Positions 35,798 to 46,839 of a DNA stretch of 64,000 bases are shown in pieces. Under the pieces are notes generated by a model. It saw only the letters and a list, made by a program, of their open reading frames with translations. It was not told the DNA's origin and searched no databases. This DNA is from Testudinibacter aquarius. GTDB lineage: Bacteria; Pseudomonadota; Gammaproteobacteria; Enterobacterales; Pasteurellaceae. The DNA is taken from NCBI RefSeq assembly GCF_004342725.1, contig NZ_SMCP01000001.1:212681-276680 (forward strand), given 5' to 3'. Numbering within the stretch: the first letter of the stretch is position 1; each line of letters opens with the position of its first letter. The translations under genes were made by a program, and so were the position numbers.

Positions 35798-36684
35798 TGC
35801 GTAAGTTTTTAGTTCCTGTCATTATTCTGGTGGCAGCGATTGTATATTCCAGCGTGGTAGTGATTAACGAAGGCTCGCGCGGTATCATGTTGCGTTTCAG
35901 CAAAGTCTTGCGTGACAGCGACAACAAAGTCTCAATCTATGCACCAGGCATTCATTTTAAAATTCCGTTTATTGATAATGTGAAAATTTTAGATGCCAGA
36001 ATCCAAACCTTAGACGGACAAGCTGATCGCTTCGTCACGGTGGAGAAAAAAGACTTGCTGGTGGATTCTTATGTGAAATGGCGGATCAGCGATTTTGGTC
36101 GTTTTTATACCAGTACCGGCGGTGGCGATTACACCTATGCCGACAACTTACTGCGTCGTAAAGTCAATGACCGCTTGCGTTCCGAAATCGGTTCAAGAAC
36201 CATTAAAGACATTGTTTCCGGCACGCGTGGCGAGTTGATGACCGGTGCATTAAACGCGTTGAACACCGGTGCCGACAGCTCGTCGGATTTAGGTATTCAG
36301 GTAGTTGACGTGCGGGTTAAACAAATCAACCTGCCACAAGAGGTTTCTTCTTCGATTTACCAACGGATGCGTGCCGAACGGGACGCCGTTGCGCGGGAAC
36401 ATCGTTCACAGGGTCGCGAAAAATCAGCGTTTATCCAAGCTGATGTCGATCGCAAAGTCACGGTAATCTTGGCAACCGCCAGCAAAACCGCCCAAGAGCT
36501 ACGCGGTAGCGGCGATGCCACCGCAGCCAAAGTGTATGCTGATGCGTTTCGCAATGAACCGGAATTTTTCAGCTTTGTACGTAGCTTGAAAGCCTACGAA
36601 AAAAGCTTCAAAAATTCAGGTAATATGATGATTCTCAAACCGGGCAGCGATTTCTTCCGTTATATGCAAACACCGGAAAATTAA
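35797..36684 (+). CDS. hflC: FtsH protease modulator HflC
   Basis: Partner of HflK (295 aa), with an N-terminal signal-anchor helix (VPVIILVAAIVYSSVVV), the SPFH domain (EGSRGIMLRFSKV) and a coiled coil (ERDAVAREHRSQGREKSAFIQAD split by the usual Ala-rich segment). It begins in the TAATG overlap with hflK, implying coupled translation. purA follows after 153 bp, the same order as in E. coli except that the small gene yjeT is absent. Confidence 0.95.
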   Translation: MRKFLVPVIILVAAIVYSSVVVINEGSRGIMLRFSKVLRDSDNKVSIYAPGIHFKIPFIDNVKILDARIQTLDGQADRFVTVEKKDLLVDSYVKWRISDFGRFYTSTGGGDYTYADNLLRRKVNDRLRSEIGSRTIKDIVSGTRGELMTGALNALNTGADSSSDLGIQVVDVRVKQINLPQEVSSSIYQRMRAERDAVAREHRSQGREKSAFIQADVDRKVTVILATASKTAQELRGSGDATAAKVYADAFRNEPEFFSFVRSLKAYEKSFKNSGNMMILKPGSDFFRYMQTPEN

Positions 36685-36696
36685 TAACGAAAGCCA

Positions 36697-36721
36697 GCGG
36701 GCGGACTCACTATCCGCCCGC
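36697..36721. repeat. GGGCGGA-type hairpin between hflC and purA
   Basis: GCGGGCGGA and TCCGCCCGC form a 9-bp perfect stem with a 7-nt loop, without a following T-run. The core GGGCGGA...TCCGCCC is the same as in the MITE-like elements. It may also help terminate hflKC. Confidence 0.65.
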
Positions 36722-36831
36722 AATGTTTCCAAAGCCCTATAACACCGCACTTTGATTGTGGATTGTAGTGAGGCTTGGAAAAGAGTAAAGTAAACTGTTG
36801 CGAATATCCATCTTCAAATCTTAAAAGGTAA

Positions 36832-38133
<1,302 letters not shown>

Positions 38134-38150
38134 CCTGATTTCATATTGAG

Positions 38151-38184
38151 AAAAACCTTGTGTTTTCAAGCACAAGGTTTTTTT
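38151..38184. terminator. Bidirectional terminator between purA and the PTS gene
   Basis: AACCTTGTG and CACAAGGTT form a 9-bp stem flanked by A5 on the left and T7 on the right, so it can stop purA (plus) and the convergent PTS gene (minus). Confidence 0.9.
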
Positions 38185-38215
38185 ATGATCGCAGACTAGA
38201 GTATGTTTTGGAAAC

Positions 38216-39721
38216 TTAATCTTCCAACCCTAAGATCTGATTGACTTCGCTTTTATACAATACCGCTTTGGCGCCAAAAATCGCTTGAATACCGCCGCCG
38301 ACTTCCAATACATCAATCGCGCCAATTTTTTTCAGGGTTGATTTATCGACTTTTTTCACATCTTTCAATGCCACGCGTAAACGGGTGATGCAAGCATCGA
38401 CATGTTCGATATTCTCTTTTTCACCAAGGGCGGTAATGATTTTCACGGCGTTGGTATGCAGATTACTATTGGCAGAAACCGCACTTTGGTTCTCTTCCGT
38501 TTGGCTGTCGTCATCACGCCCCGGTGTCATCACGTTAAATTTCATAATCAAGAAACGGAACGTGAAATAGTACAACATCGCCCAAGGCACACCGACTAAC
38601 ACCACTCGGATCCAGTTGGTTTTGGCATCACCTTGCAAAATACCAAACAGTAAGAAGTCGATAAAACCGCCGGAGAAAGTATTACCAATCGAAATATTGA
38701 GAATATCGGCAATATAGAATGATACGCCGTCAAAGAAAGCGTGGATCACATAGAGCCAAGGTGCGACGAATAAGAACATAAATTCAATCGGTTCAGTGAT
38801 ACCGGTCAAAAATGAGGTTAAAGCAACACCTAAGAATAACCCGCCGAATAGTTTACGTCGGGCTTTCGGTACACAGTGATACATGGCCAGACAAGCCGCC
38901 GGCAAACCAAACATCATAGTATCAAAACGTCCGGCAAAGAAGCGTGTTCCCTCAGTAAACAAGCCCTGATGATTCGGATCGGCCAATTGAGCGAAGAAGA
39001 TTTTTTGCGCGCCGGCAACCGCACTTCCTGCCACTTGCTCCACACCACCCAGTTCAGTGTACCAAAACAGCGGATAGATCATATGGTGCAAGCCGATTGC
39101 ACCGGACAAGCGCATTAAGAAACCGTAGAAGAAGGTGCCGATGGCGCCCATCTTGGCAATACTTTCTCCGGCACTGACCAACCAGCCTTGAAATGTCGGC
39201 CAAACTAAAAAGAAGAATAATCCGACAAAAATCGCAACAAAAGCCGTCACGATCGGTACGAAGCGCGAGCCACCAAAGAAGCCGAGCATTTGTGGCAATT
39301 GAATATTATGGTAGCGGTTGTGTAGCCAAACTACCGCCAATCCCATCAATAATGCCCCGATCACGCCGGTATCAATACCCGTGGCATCCGGCGTGAAAAT
39401 TTTCAGCAACGCACTGATTGTTCCAACCATAATCAGATAGCCGACCACCGCTGCCAGCGCCGCCGTGCCTTTATCACGGTTAGCCAATCCAATTGCCAAT
39501 CCGATACATAACAACAGTGCTAAATTGGCAAATACTACCGTACCTGCCGCTGCCATCACCTGAAAAATGCTTTGCAGCAACGCATTATCCAGAACCGGGT
39601 AAGCTAATATGGTGGTTTGATTGGAGAGTGCACCACCAATCCCCAACAACAGACCGGCAGCAGGCAAAATCGCAATCGGCAGCATAAAGGCTTTGCCGAT
39701 CTTTTGTAGTGTTTTAAACAT
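38216..39721 (-). CDS. PTS EIICB permease, glucose/N-acetylglucosamine family
   Basis: Phosphotransferase membrane permease (501 aa). The EIIC part (about 1-390) has multiple transmembrane helices and the family motif GITEPIEFMFLFVAPWLY; the EIIB domain (about 420-501) has the phosphorylated Cys in HVDACITRLRVAL. There is no EIIA domain, so it must use EIIA-Glc (Crr). Segments such as FFAGRFDTMMFGLPAA place it nearer NagE/NagP than E. coli PtsG. Directly downstream of the nan operon, it could import N-acetylglucosamine or another amino sugar, but a terminator lies between. The substrate is inferred only. Confidence 0.85.
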   Translation of the reverse strand: MFKTLQKIGKAFMLPIAILPAAGLLLGIGGALSNQTTILAYPVLDNALLQSIFQVMAAAGTVVFANLALLLCIGLAIGLANRDKGTAALAAVVGYLIMVGTISALLKIFTPDATGIDTGVIGALLMGLAVVWLHNRYHNIQLPQMLGFFGGSRFVPIVTAFVAIFVGLFFFLVWPTFQGWLVSAGESIAKMGAIGTFFYGFLMRLSGAIGLHHMIYPLFWYTELGGVEQVAGSAVAGAQKIFFAQLADPNHQGLFTEGTRFFAGRFDTMMFGLPAACLAMYHCVPKARRKLFGGLFLGVALTSFLTGITEPIEFMFLFVAPWLYVIHAFFDGVSFYIADILNISIGNTFSGGFIDFLLFGILQGDAKTNWIRVVLVGVPWAMLYYFTFRFLIMKFNVMTPGRDDDSQTEENQSAVSANSNLHTNAVKIITALGEKENIEHVDACITRLRVALKDVKKVDKSTLKKIGAIDVLEVGGGIQAIFGAKAVLYKSEVNQILGLED

Positions 39722-39760
39722 AGCAACTCCTAAGGTTTAAAAAAGGTTCAAGTAAAAAAC

Positions 39761-39790
39761 AAAAAGATGAACCGCACTGGGTTCATCTTT
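39761..39790 (-). terminator. Terminator after nanA on the minus strand
   Basis: AAAGATGAAC and GTTCATCTTT form a 10-bp stem with an 8-nt loop; on the minus strand it is followed by TTTTTGTTTTTT. It separates nanA from the PTS gene, making the latter a readthrough product or a separate unit. Confidence 0.85.
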
Positions 39791-39839
39791 TCCTATCCAA
39801 TATTCAGCAACCTCTATTGGGCTGAATAAAAGTACGGTA

Positions 39840-40718
39840 TTAAAGATATTTCGCTTTCAACTCTTTTGCAACGGCAATTTGTGCTTCAGTTAATTCTTTG
39901 GTCATCGGCTCGCGGCAATAACCTGCATCCACCCCTTCAAGTTTCAACAACTCTTTGATGGTCAAATATAAACCGTTGCCTAAAATTCCTTCGATCAAAT
40001 CGTTAGTAACATGTTGGATTTCCAATGCTTCCTGAATTTGTCCGGCTTGCGCTTTTTCATAAATTTGACGTGCGCGAATACCGTTGACGTTGAAGGTACT
40101 GCCGATTGCGCCGTCGATGCCCAATACCGCCGCCGGCAACATCATTTCGTCGAAGCCCGCCCAGATCAAGTGGTTCGGATAAGCTTTTTTCAAGCGTTCC
40201 AACAGATAGAAATCGCCTGCGGTGAATTTCACGCCAATGATTTTCTCATTTTCATACAGTTCACCGAATTGCGCCACACCGATGTTTACCCCGGTCAAGA
40301 ACGGAATTGAATACACAATCATACGGTTGCCGGTGGCTTCAATGATGGTGTTATAGAAGTGTTTGATTTCCGGGAAGCTGAATTTGTAGTAGAACGGTGT
40401 CACCGCAGACAAACAGTCATAACCTAATTCGGTGGCGTATTGACCCAATTCCACAGCTTCTTTCAAGTTCACACTGCCCACTTGAGCGATCAGTGCAATT
40501 TGATCTTTGGCTTCGTCTTTGGCAATGCGGAAAATCTCTTTTTTCTCGTCGGTTGAGAGCATAAAATTCTCACCGGTGCTGCCACCAACATATAGCCCGT
40601 CCACTTTCATTTTATCAATATTGTGACGAACGATTTGGCGCAAGCCTTTTTCATTAATTGTGCCGTCCGCATTGAAAGACACCAATAATGCACTAAAAAT
40701 ACCTTTTAAACTTTTCAT
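39840..40718 (-). CDS. nanA: N-acetylneuraminate lyase
   Basis: Class I aldolase (292 aa) that cleaves sialic acid to N-acetylmannosamine and pyruvate. Motifs: the pyruvate-carboxylate-binding GGSTGENFML, the Tyr in YSIPFLTGVNIG and the Schiff-base Lys in GVKFTAGDFYLL. It is full length. AGGAG precedes the ATG. It is the last gene of the nanE-nanK-yhcH-rpiR-nanA operon (gap to the regulator 25 bp), followed by a terminator. Confidence 0.96.
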   Translation of the reverse strand: MKSLKGIFSALLVSFNADGTINEKGLRQIVRHNIDKMKVDGLYVGGSTGENFMLSTDEKKEIFRIAKDEAKDQIALIAQVGSVNLKEAVELGQYATELGYDCLSAVTPFYYKFSFPEIKHFYNTIIEATGNRMIVYSIPFLTGVNIGVAQFGELYENEKIIGVKFTAGDFYLLERLKKAYPNHLIWAGFDEMMLPAAVLGIDGAIGSTFNVNGIRARQIYEKAQAGQIQEALEIQHVTNDLIEGILGNGLYLTIKELLKLEGVDAGYCREPMTKELTEAQIAVAKELKAKYL

Positions 40719-40743
40719 GAAATCTCCTGAAGGATTAATAAAA

Positions 40744-41610
40744 TTATTTGATACGTTGTTCGAGAATAACGTTAAGCGTTTTTTGCTTTTTACTCATGGA
40801 ATTATCCGGTTCTGCCTGCACTAGCAGCGCGTAGATCAAATCCATCACGAATAATTGAGAAATTTTGGTACCGATCGAATCCCCTTGCAGCTGTCCTTGG
40901 CGATTACCGTTGATCAACACATAATCGGCAACTTCAGTAATCGGCGAGCGTAAATTGTGGGTGATCGCTACGGTTTTTGCCCCGTTGGATCTGGCAATTT
41001 TCAGGGCTTGGGTTGTTTCAACCGAATAACCCGAATGACTAATACCAATAACAATATCGTTGCTATTCAGCAATGAAGCCTGCATATACATAAAGTGGTT
41101 ATTGGTTAAGGCATCCACCTGCAACCCGATTCGCAAGAATTTATGTTTGGCATCTTCCGCCGTTAAACCGGACGAGCCCACACCAAATACGAAAATCCGT
41201 CTGGATTGACGAATGCTGTCCACCACTCTTTCTAATTCATCAAAATCCAATAGATTAATGGTTTCTGAAATTACATTCGACAACACGCTTTGCAGTTTTA
41301 GCGCAATCTCTGCCGGCCCGTCTTCTCCGGCAATATCGGTGTCCAACAGTGAACCATTTTCTTTATTCTGCGTTGCCAATTCAATGGCGAGATCCAGTTT
41401 GAAATCGGTATAGCCTTTGAACCCTAAAGTACGGCAAAAACGGATGAATGTCGCTTCGCCGACATCCAATTTCGCAGCAACTTCCGATAATGAACATTGG
41501 TTGAGCAAATCGGGAGAGGTCAAAATGGCTGCTGCAATCCGCTTTTCCGTTTTAGTTAGGCTGCTTTGTAAAGCACCGATCGTATCTAAAATTTTTCCAC
41601 CTTGATTCAT
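40744..41610 (-). CDS. RpiR-family sialic acid regulator (SiaR/NanR type)
   Basis: Regulator (288 aa) with an N-terminal RpiR helix-turn-helix (LTKTEKRIAAAILTSP ... SLSEVAAKLDVGEATFIRFCRTLGFKGYTDFK) and a SIS sugar-phosphate domain (VFGVGSSGLTAEDAKHKFLRIG; GISHSGYS). It is encoded inside the nan operon, as siaR is in Haemophilus influenzae, where it senses glucosamine-6-phosphate and acts with CRP. Identity as SiaR is inferred from synteny; the fold is clear. Confidence 0.9.
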   Translation of the reverse strand: MNQGGKILDTIGALQSSLTKTEKRIAAAILTSPDLLNQCSLSEVAAKLDVGEATFIRFCRTLGFKGYTDFKLDLAIELATQNKENGSLLDTDIAGEDGPAEIALKLQSVLSNVISETINLLDFDELERVVDSIRQSRRIFVFGVGSSGLTAEDAKHKFLRIGLQVDALTNNHFMYMQASLLNSNDIVIGISHSGYSVETTQALKIARSNGAKTVAITHNLRSPITEVADYVLINGNRQGQLQGDSIGTKISQLFVMDLIYALLVQAEPDNSMSKKQKTLNVILEQRIK

Positions 41611-41628
41611 AATGTGTTCCTCGATAAT

Positions 41629-42111
<483 letters not shown>

Positions 42112-43023
42112 TTATCTTTTATTGAAATTTTTACGATTTTTTTGTTTTATAGCTAATTCATTCTGCCACCAAAGTGCCGCTCCCAGTAAGCCGGCATCTG
42201 ATCCGCAAGCCGCTGGCACCACTGCGGTTTGATAAAAGTGCGGTAGCTGCTGCAAATAACGGTTCACCAACGGCAAATAGCCTTCCGCTAAACCGACACT
42301 GCCACCCAACACTACTCGCTGAATATCATTCGCGATCACTAAATCGGCGATCAAATTGGCAATCGCTCTCGCTGAGCGTTGCACCACTTCAACCGCTTGT
42401 GGTACGCCTTGACGAAAACGGGCGAATACTTCTGCCGGTTCACAAGGATCATCCCACTTCGCTGCGGCAGCTTCAATTGCCCGCCCGGCTGCAATCGCTT
42501 CGACACAACCTTGTCGTCCGCAGCCACAAATAGGGCCGTTTGGATCCGCCAGCGTATGCCCGATATGACCGGCAATGCCGTTCGGACCTATTTGCAACTT
42601 TCCATTCAGAATAATGCCACCGCCAACACCGGTTGAAACGGTGATAAAAACAAAATTCTCAACTTTTTTCGTCAATAAGTGATATTCCGCATAGGCTGCT
42701 GCCTGCACGTCATTCAACAAACCGATCGGCGCAGCCGTATACTCAGCAATCGTATCCAGCAATGGGAATTCCGCCAAGCCGCCTAGATTTTTCGGGTTAA
42801 GTGCGGTCAAGATACCTTTATTGATGATGCCTGTTGAGGCAACCGCAACCGAGTCAAACATGCCTTGCTGTTGCTGTATAATATCGGCCAGTGCCTGCCT
42901 CATACCACTTGCGGCTTCATCCTGTGGCGTTCTAATTTGTTGGCGTTGTTCGATAATTTTGCCGGTAATCAACGCACTGGCTATTTTGGTTCCACCAATA
43001 TCAATCGCTAAACAACACTTCAT
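42112..43023 (-). CDS. nanK: N-acetylmannosamine kinase
   Basis: ROK-family kinase (303 aa) forming ManNAc-6-phosphate. The ATP-binding motif is CLAIDIGGTKIAS, and the ROK zinc site GPICGCGRQGCVEAIAAG is intact, with catalytic Asp in LLNDVQAAAYAEY. It is placed 12 bp after nanE and before yhcH. The C-terminus is slightly extended with a basic tail (KQKNRKNFNKR). Operon context favours ManNAc over glucose as substrate. Confidence 0.93.
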   Translation of the reverse strand: MKCCLAIDIGGTKIASALITGKIIEQRQQIRTPQDEAASGMRQALADIIQQQQGMFDSVAVASTGIINKGILTALNPKNLGGLAEFPLLDTIAEYTAAPIGLLNDVQAAAYAEYHLLTKKVENFVFITVSTGVGGGIILNGKLQIGPNGIAGHIGHTLADPNGPICGCGRQGCVEAIAAGRAIEAAAAKWDDPCEPAEVFARFRQGVPQAVEVVQRSARAIANLIADLVIANDIQRVVLGGSVGLAEGYLPLVNRYLQQLPHFYQTAVVPAACGSDAGLLGAALWWQNELAIKQKNRKNFNKR

Positions 43024-43035
43024 GTTAACAGATTC

Positions 43036-43728
43036 CTATTTATTTTTAACGGCATTAATTTTATCAACAAACCAACCAACAATATGCTCCAAACGAGTTA
43101 GCGCCGAGCCGACCGTGACCGAATAAGCACCGTTTTCAATTGCCATTGCCGCCATTTCCGGCGAGTTATAACGCCCTTCTGCCATCACGCGACAGCCGGC
43201 AGCTTTCAAATCCCGCACCAGTTTGACGTCCGGTTCTGACGGAATTTCCCCACCGGTATAACCGGACATGGTACTACCGATCAAATCTACACCAAGATTT
43301 TGACAGTACATACCTTCTTCAAAATTGGAGCAATCCGCCATTGAAAGGCAGCCCAATGCTTTAATCCGAGCAATAATCACATCACGCGCCACCGGACGAA
43401 TACGATCCGTGCCGTCAAAAGCAATAATATCCGCGCCAGCCGCTGCCAAATCATCAATATCCTGTAAAAACGGGCTAATACGAACCGGGCTATCGTCCAG
43501 ATCACGCTTTACAATACCGATAATCGGCACATCAACTTTTGCACGAGTCGCTTTTAAGTTGTCGATCCCCTCAATACGCAATCCCGCGGCCCCCCCTATT
43601 ACTGATGCCTGAGCCATCGCTGCCACAATCTCCGGTGAGTCCATCGGACCATCGTCTACCGGCTGGCAAGAGGCAATTAACCCCTGTTCAAGCATAGCCA
43701 ATATTTTTTCTTTATTTAGTTTTGACAT
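43036..43728 (-). CDS. nanE: N-acetylmannosamine-6-phosphate 2-epimerase
   Basis: TIM-barrel epimerase (230 aa) converting ManNAc-6-P to GlcNAc-6-P. Conserved segments are [36 protein letters not shown] (active-site Lys in IVKRD), [11 protein letters not shown] and [13 protein letters not shown] (catalytic Glu). GGAG precedes the ATG at 43728; a longer ORF to 43770 lacks a site. It is the first gene of the nan operon. GlcNAc-6-P use needs nagA/nagB, which are not in this window. Confidence 0.95.
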   Translation of the reverse strand: MSKLNKEKILAMLEQGLIASCQPVDDGPMDSPEIVAAMAQASVIGGAAGLRIEGIDNLKATRAKVDVPIIGIVKRDLDDSPVRISPFLQDIDDLAAAGADIIAFDGTDRIRPVARDVIIARIKALGCLSMADCSNFEEGMYCQNLGVDLIGSTMSGYTGGEIPSEPDVKLVRDLKAAGCRVMAEGRYNSPEMAAMAIENGAYSVTVGSALTRLEHIVGWFVDKINAVKNK

Positions 43729-43822
43729 TTCAACTCCATATACCACAAATTTAAAGAAGATTGACTTCAATACGCATAGAGTAATACTTCATTTCAATCA
43801 TAACAAGTGAAATCGTTAAAAA

Positions 43823-43838
43823 ATGAGATCTTTATCAT
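43823..43838. promoter_or_regulatory. Weak CRP-like palindrome upstream of nanE
   Basis: ATGAGATCTTTATCAT matches the CRP core TGTGA-N6-TCACA with two mismatches. It is about 95 bp before nanE. CRP control of nan genes is established in H. influenzae; the site itself is only a candidate. Confidence 0.35.
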
Positions 43839-43942
43839 AAATTGAACTATCGCCGTCAAAATCAGCAAAGATAAATCTGATTCCGAGCAATCGCGAAGCT
43901 ACTTTTTAGCATATAAAAACGTTATAATTCGCCTATTGTTCA

Positions 43943-43994
43943 CTAGGGGCTGTTGATATTTATTTATATTTTAGACAAACATCAACAGACCCTA
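43943..43994. repeat. Dispersed CTGTTGAT element, copy 3, with both ends
   Basis: A 52-bp palindromic element: CTAGGGGCTGTTGAT at the left and ATCAACAGACCCTA at the right, complementary except for one position, with a TATTTATATTTTAG core. It ends 17 bp before the ansA start, so it lies in the ansA leader. Confidence 0.75.
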
Positions 43995-44011
43995 CTTATC
44001 CAGCGATTATT

Positions 44012-45022
44012 ATGCAAAAAAAATCTGTTTACATTGCCTACACCGGCGGCACAATCGGTATGAAACCGTCAAAGTGCGGTTATGTGCCACAACCGGGATT
44101 TATGTCTTCTTATTTAAACAGCCTGCCTGAGCTGCAACGCGCCGAAATACCGCACTTTATCGTACACGAATACGATGAACTGATAGATTCCGCCAATATG
44201 ACACCGCAGCATTGGCAGCAAATTGCCGATGATATCAAAAAACATTATCACCATTATGATGCCTTTATTATTCTACACGGCACCGACACCATGGCTTACA
44301 CCGCCTCTGCACTGTCATTCATGCTGGAGAATCTAAGCAAACCGGTGATCGTCACCGGCTCGCAAATTCCGATTTCCGGGCTGCGTTCCGACGGCTTAAC
44401 CAATTTGTTGAATGCACTGTATCTGGTCGCCCACTACCCTATTCGTGAAGTTTGCTTATTTTTTAACAATAAGCTGTTTCGTGGCAACCGTTCGACCAAA
44501 AGCCATGCAGATGGGTTTGATGCATTCTCCTCCCCCAACTATCCGGTGTTGGTCGAGGCGGGGATCAATATTGCTATCAATTATGCAGCGCTAAATGTCA
44601 GTGCCAGAGGGGAATTTAAACTGCACAATATTACGCCGCAGCCGATTGGGATTGTGATGCTGTATCCGGGGATTTCCCCTGATGTTATCCGCAATATTTT
44701 GCAGCAGCCGGTCAATGCGCTGATTTTATTAACCTTTGGTATCGGCAACGCACCAGATAACCCAGAAATTCTGGATTTGCTGCACAGTGCTTATCAGAAA
44801 GGTATTATCGTATTGAATCTGACCCAGTGTTTTGCCGGTAAAGTCAATATGGGGGGCTACGCCACCGGCAATGCGTTGGAGCAAGTCGGTGTGATCAGCG
44901 GGCATGATATGACGGTCGAAGCGGCATTGGCAAAGCTACATTTTCTGTTAAGCCAAACGTTAACAATTGAGCAAGTACGGCAGAAAATGACAACCGATCT
45001 ACGCGGCGAAGTCTCGCTGTGA
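44012..45022 (+). CDS. ansA: Cytoplasmic L-asparaginase I
   Basis: Converts asparagine to aspartate and ammonia (336 aa). Both catalytic Thr motifs are present: YTGGTIGM near the N-terminus and LHGTDTMAYTASALSFML. No signal peptide, so it is the low-affinity cytosolic AnsA type. There is no convincing Shine-Dalgarno before the ATG; the CTGTTGAT element ends 17 bp upstream. It appears monocistronic. Confidence 0.94.
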   Translation: MQKKSVYIAYTGGTIGMKPSKCGYVPQPGFMSSYLNSLPELQRAEIPHFIVHEYDELIDSANMTPQHWQQIADDIKKHYHHYDAFIILHGTDTMAYTASALSFMLENLSKPVIVTGSQIPISGLRSDGLTNLLNALYLVAHYPIREVCLFFNNKLFRGNRSTKSHADGFDAFSSPNYPVLVEAGINIAINYAALNVSARGEFKLHNITPQPIGIVMLYPGISPDVIRNILQQPVNALILLTFGIGNAPDNPEILDLLHSAYQKGIIVLNLTQCFAGKVNMGGYATGNALEQVGVISGHDMTVEAALAKLHFLLSQTLTIEQVRQKMTTDLRGEVSL

Positions 45023-45174
45023 GACCGCACTTTGCTTTTTCGATTGAAATTTATCAAACAAATATCACAAAAAACAGAATATTCACTAAGCAAAATTGTT
45101 TTTTACCGATATACTACAGCGGATTTTCTGTTAAATCATAATAAATAATTAATTATCTTATTCGGAGGTATTCA

Positions 45175-46605
45175 ATGGAATACATTCAAGCATTTTTTGA
45201 TTTGATCGGCAACCTCACTTGGGGCTGGGCGCTGATTCCAATGTTAATCATTTTCGGCTTGCTCTTCAGTATCATCAGCGGCTGGGCACAGTTTCGCTAT
45301 TTCGGACGGATGTTTAAATCACTGCGCCAAGACAAAACCAATGCTAACAGTACAAGTATTACCGGACGTCAAGCACTGTTGGTGTCGATTGGCGGACGTG
45401 TCGGTGGTGGTAATATCGCCGGCGTCGCTGTTGCCATTTCTTTAGGTGGGCCGGGAGCCGTGTTTTGGATGTGGGTAGTTGCTTTAATCGGCATGGTCAC
45501 CAGTATCGTCGAATGTACCCTCGCACAACTATATAAACACAAAACCCACGATGGCCATTTCCGTGGCGGCTCTGCGCGCTTTATCGTACACGGATTAGGC
45601 GAAAAATACCGTTGGATGGCGATCGTATACTCAATCTGTCTGATTGTTTCATTCTCAATCGGCTTTAATGCCTTCCAAGGTAACACCGTTGCCGGTGCCA
45701 TGCTGGATAGCCTTGGAATCGAGCGAATCTATACCGGTATTTTGCTTGCATTACTTGGCGGCTTGATTATCTTTGGCGGTATCAAACGTATTTCACAAGC
45801 ATCTGATGTCATCATCCCGGTAATGGCACTGTTATATATGGCGATGGCAATCATTGTTATCGTAATGAATATCACTGAGTTGCCAGCCGTGATCACCACT
45901 ATTGTTAAAAGTGCTTTCGGATTAGATTCTGTGGTCGGCGGTGGTATGGGGGTCGCCATAGCTCAAGGAATGCGTCGTGGTCTGTTCTCCAATGAAGCCG
46001 GTTTGGGGTCTGCCCCGAACGTCGCGGCAACCGCTGATGTTAAACACCCGGTCACACAAGGGATTGCGCAGTCATTATCAGTGTTTATTGACACGATTAT
46101 TATCTGTAGCTGTACTGCCTTCATTATTTTATTGGGTGATGTCTATGTACCGGGTGCAGAAATTGACGGTGTGGTACTGACCCAACAGTCATTAGTACAC
46201 CACTTAGGCAACTGGTCGCAATACCTGCTCACCTTCTCTATTTTGCTGTTCTCATTCAGCTCAGTAATCTATAACTACTACCTCGGTGAGAATGCCATGA
46301 GCTTCTTGTTCTACGGCAAAAAAGAGAAGTTACCGATTCTGTTGCTCCGTTTAGCCGTTATTGTCATTCTGTTCTTAGGCGCAACTGCTCCGGGAGCCAC
46401 CGCAGTATTCTTCTTCTCCGATCCACTGATGGGGGTGTTGGCACTGTTCAATCTATTGGCATTAATTATGTTGTTCCCACAAGTGATGCGCCTGCTCACC
46501 GATTACCGTAATCAATTGAAACAAGGCATCGAAGATCCAGTGTTTAACCCAGATCAGTTCCCAGAACTGGATATTGATCGTAACGCTTGGAAAGGTCAGA
46601 AATAG
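45175..46605 (+). CDS. Alanine/glycine:cation symporter (AGCS family)
   Basis: Sodium- or proton-coupled amino-acid symporter (476 aa) with about ten transmembrane helices. Family signatures: SIGGRVGGGNIAGVAVAISLGGPGAVFWMW near the N-terminus and GMRRGLFSNEAGLGSAPNVAATA in the middle. The substrate is probably alanine or glycine by family; ansA next door is convergent with nitrogen salvage but not clearly cotranscribed. GGAGG precedes the ATG by 7 nt. A USS-hairpin terminator lies 17 bp downstream. Confidence 0.92.
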   Translation: MEYIQAFFDLIGNLTWGWALIPMLIIFGLLFSIISGWAQFRYFGRMFKSLRQDKTNANSTSITGRQALLVSIGGRVGGGNIAGVAVAISLGGPGAVFWMWVVALIGMVTSIVECTLAQLYKHKTHDGHFRGGSARFIVHGLGEKYRWMAIVYSICLIVSFSIGFNAFQGNTVAGAMLDSLGIERIYTGILLALLGGLIIFGGIKRISQASDVIIPVMALLYMAMAIIVIVMNITELPAVITTIVKSAFGLDSVVGGGMGVAIAQGMRRGLFSNEAGLGSAPNVAATADVKHPVTQGIAQSLSVFIDTIIICSCTAFIILLGDVYVPGAEIDGVVLTQQSLVHHLGNWSQYLLTFSILLFSFSSVIYNYYLGENAMSFLFYGKKEKLPILLLRLAVIVILFLGATAPGATAVFFFSDPLMGVLALFNLLALIMLFPQVMRLLTDYRNQLKQGIEDPVFNPDQFPELDIDRNAWKGQK

Positions 46606-46621
46606 GGGCTTTAATAAATAC

Positions 46622-46657
46622 AAAAGTGCGGTTTAGCGATACGCTAACCGCACTTTT
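46622..46657 (+). terminator. Inverted-USS hairpin, left copy (terminator of symporter gene)
   Basis: A 36-bp palindrome made of two inverted USS: AAAAGTGCGGTTTAGCG, then the complementary CGCTAACCGCACTTTT around a short loop, with a T-run. The identical 36 bp recurs at 46840-46875. Confidence 0.9.
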
Positions 46658-46839
46658 TAGACTGCTGACAAAGGTTAAAATACACAATTAATATTGTAAA
46701 AGTAGGTGCGGATTATATATCCGCCCGAACGCACTTTAAATTTTTCATTTATTAATTAAGTACTTATGCCGCACTTCGCAAACGGGCGGATGCAATCCGC
46801 CCCTACTTTGCCTCAGCAAATATCTTTGTCAATAATCTG
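46658..46839. mobile_element. MITE-like element, long form, copy B (182 bp)
   Basis: Matches 2438-2620 with about ten differences. It begins TAGACTGCTGACAAAGG and ends CTTTGTCAATAATCTG, with imperfect terminal inverted repeats. Inner arms carry GTAGGTGCGGAT and ATCCGCCCCTAC. It is exactly flanked by a 36-bp direct repeat of a USS hairpin. Non-coding. Confidence 0.8.

Noticed and set aside
36725..36781. Inverted repeat in the purA leader as a riboswitch or PurR operator
   Set aside because: Imperfect 10-bp arms about 40 bp apart with no match to known purine riboswitch cores or the PurR consensus.
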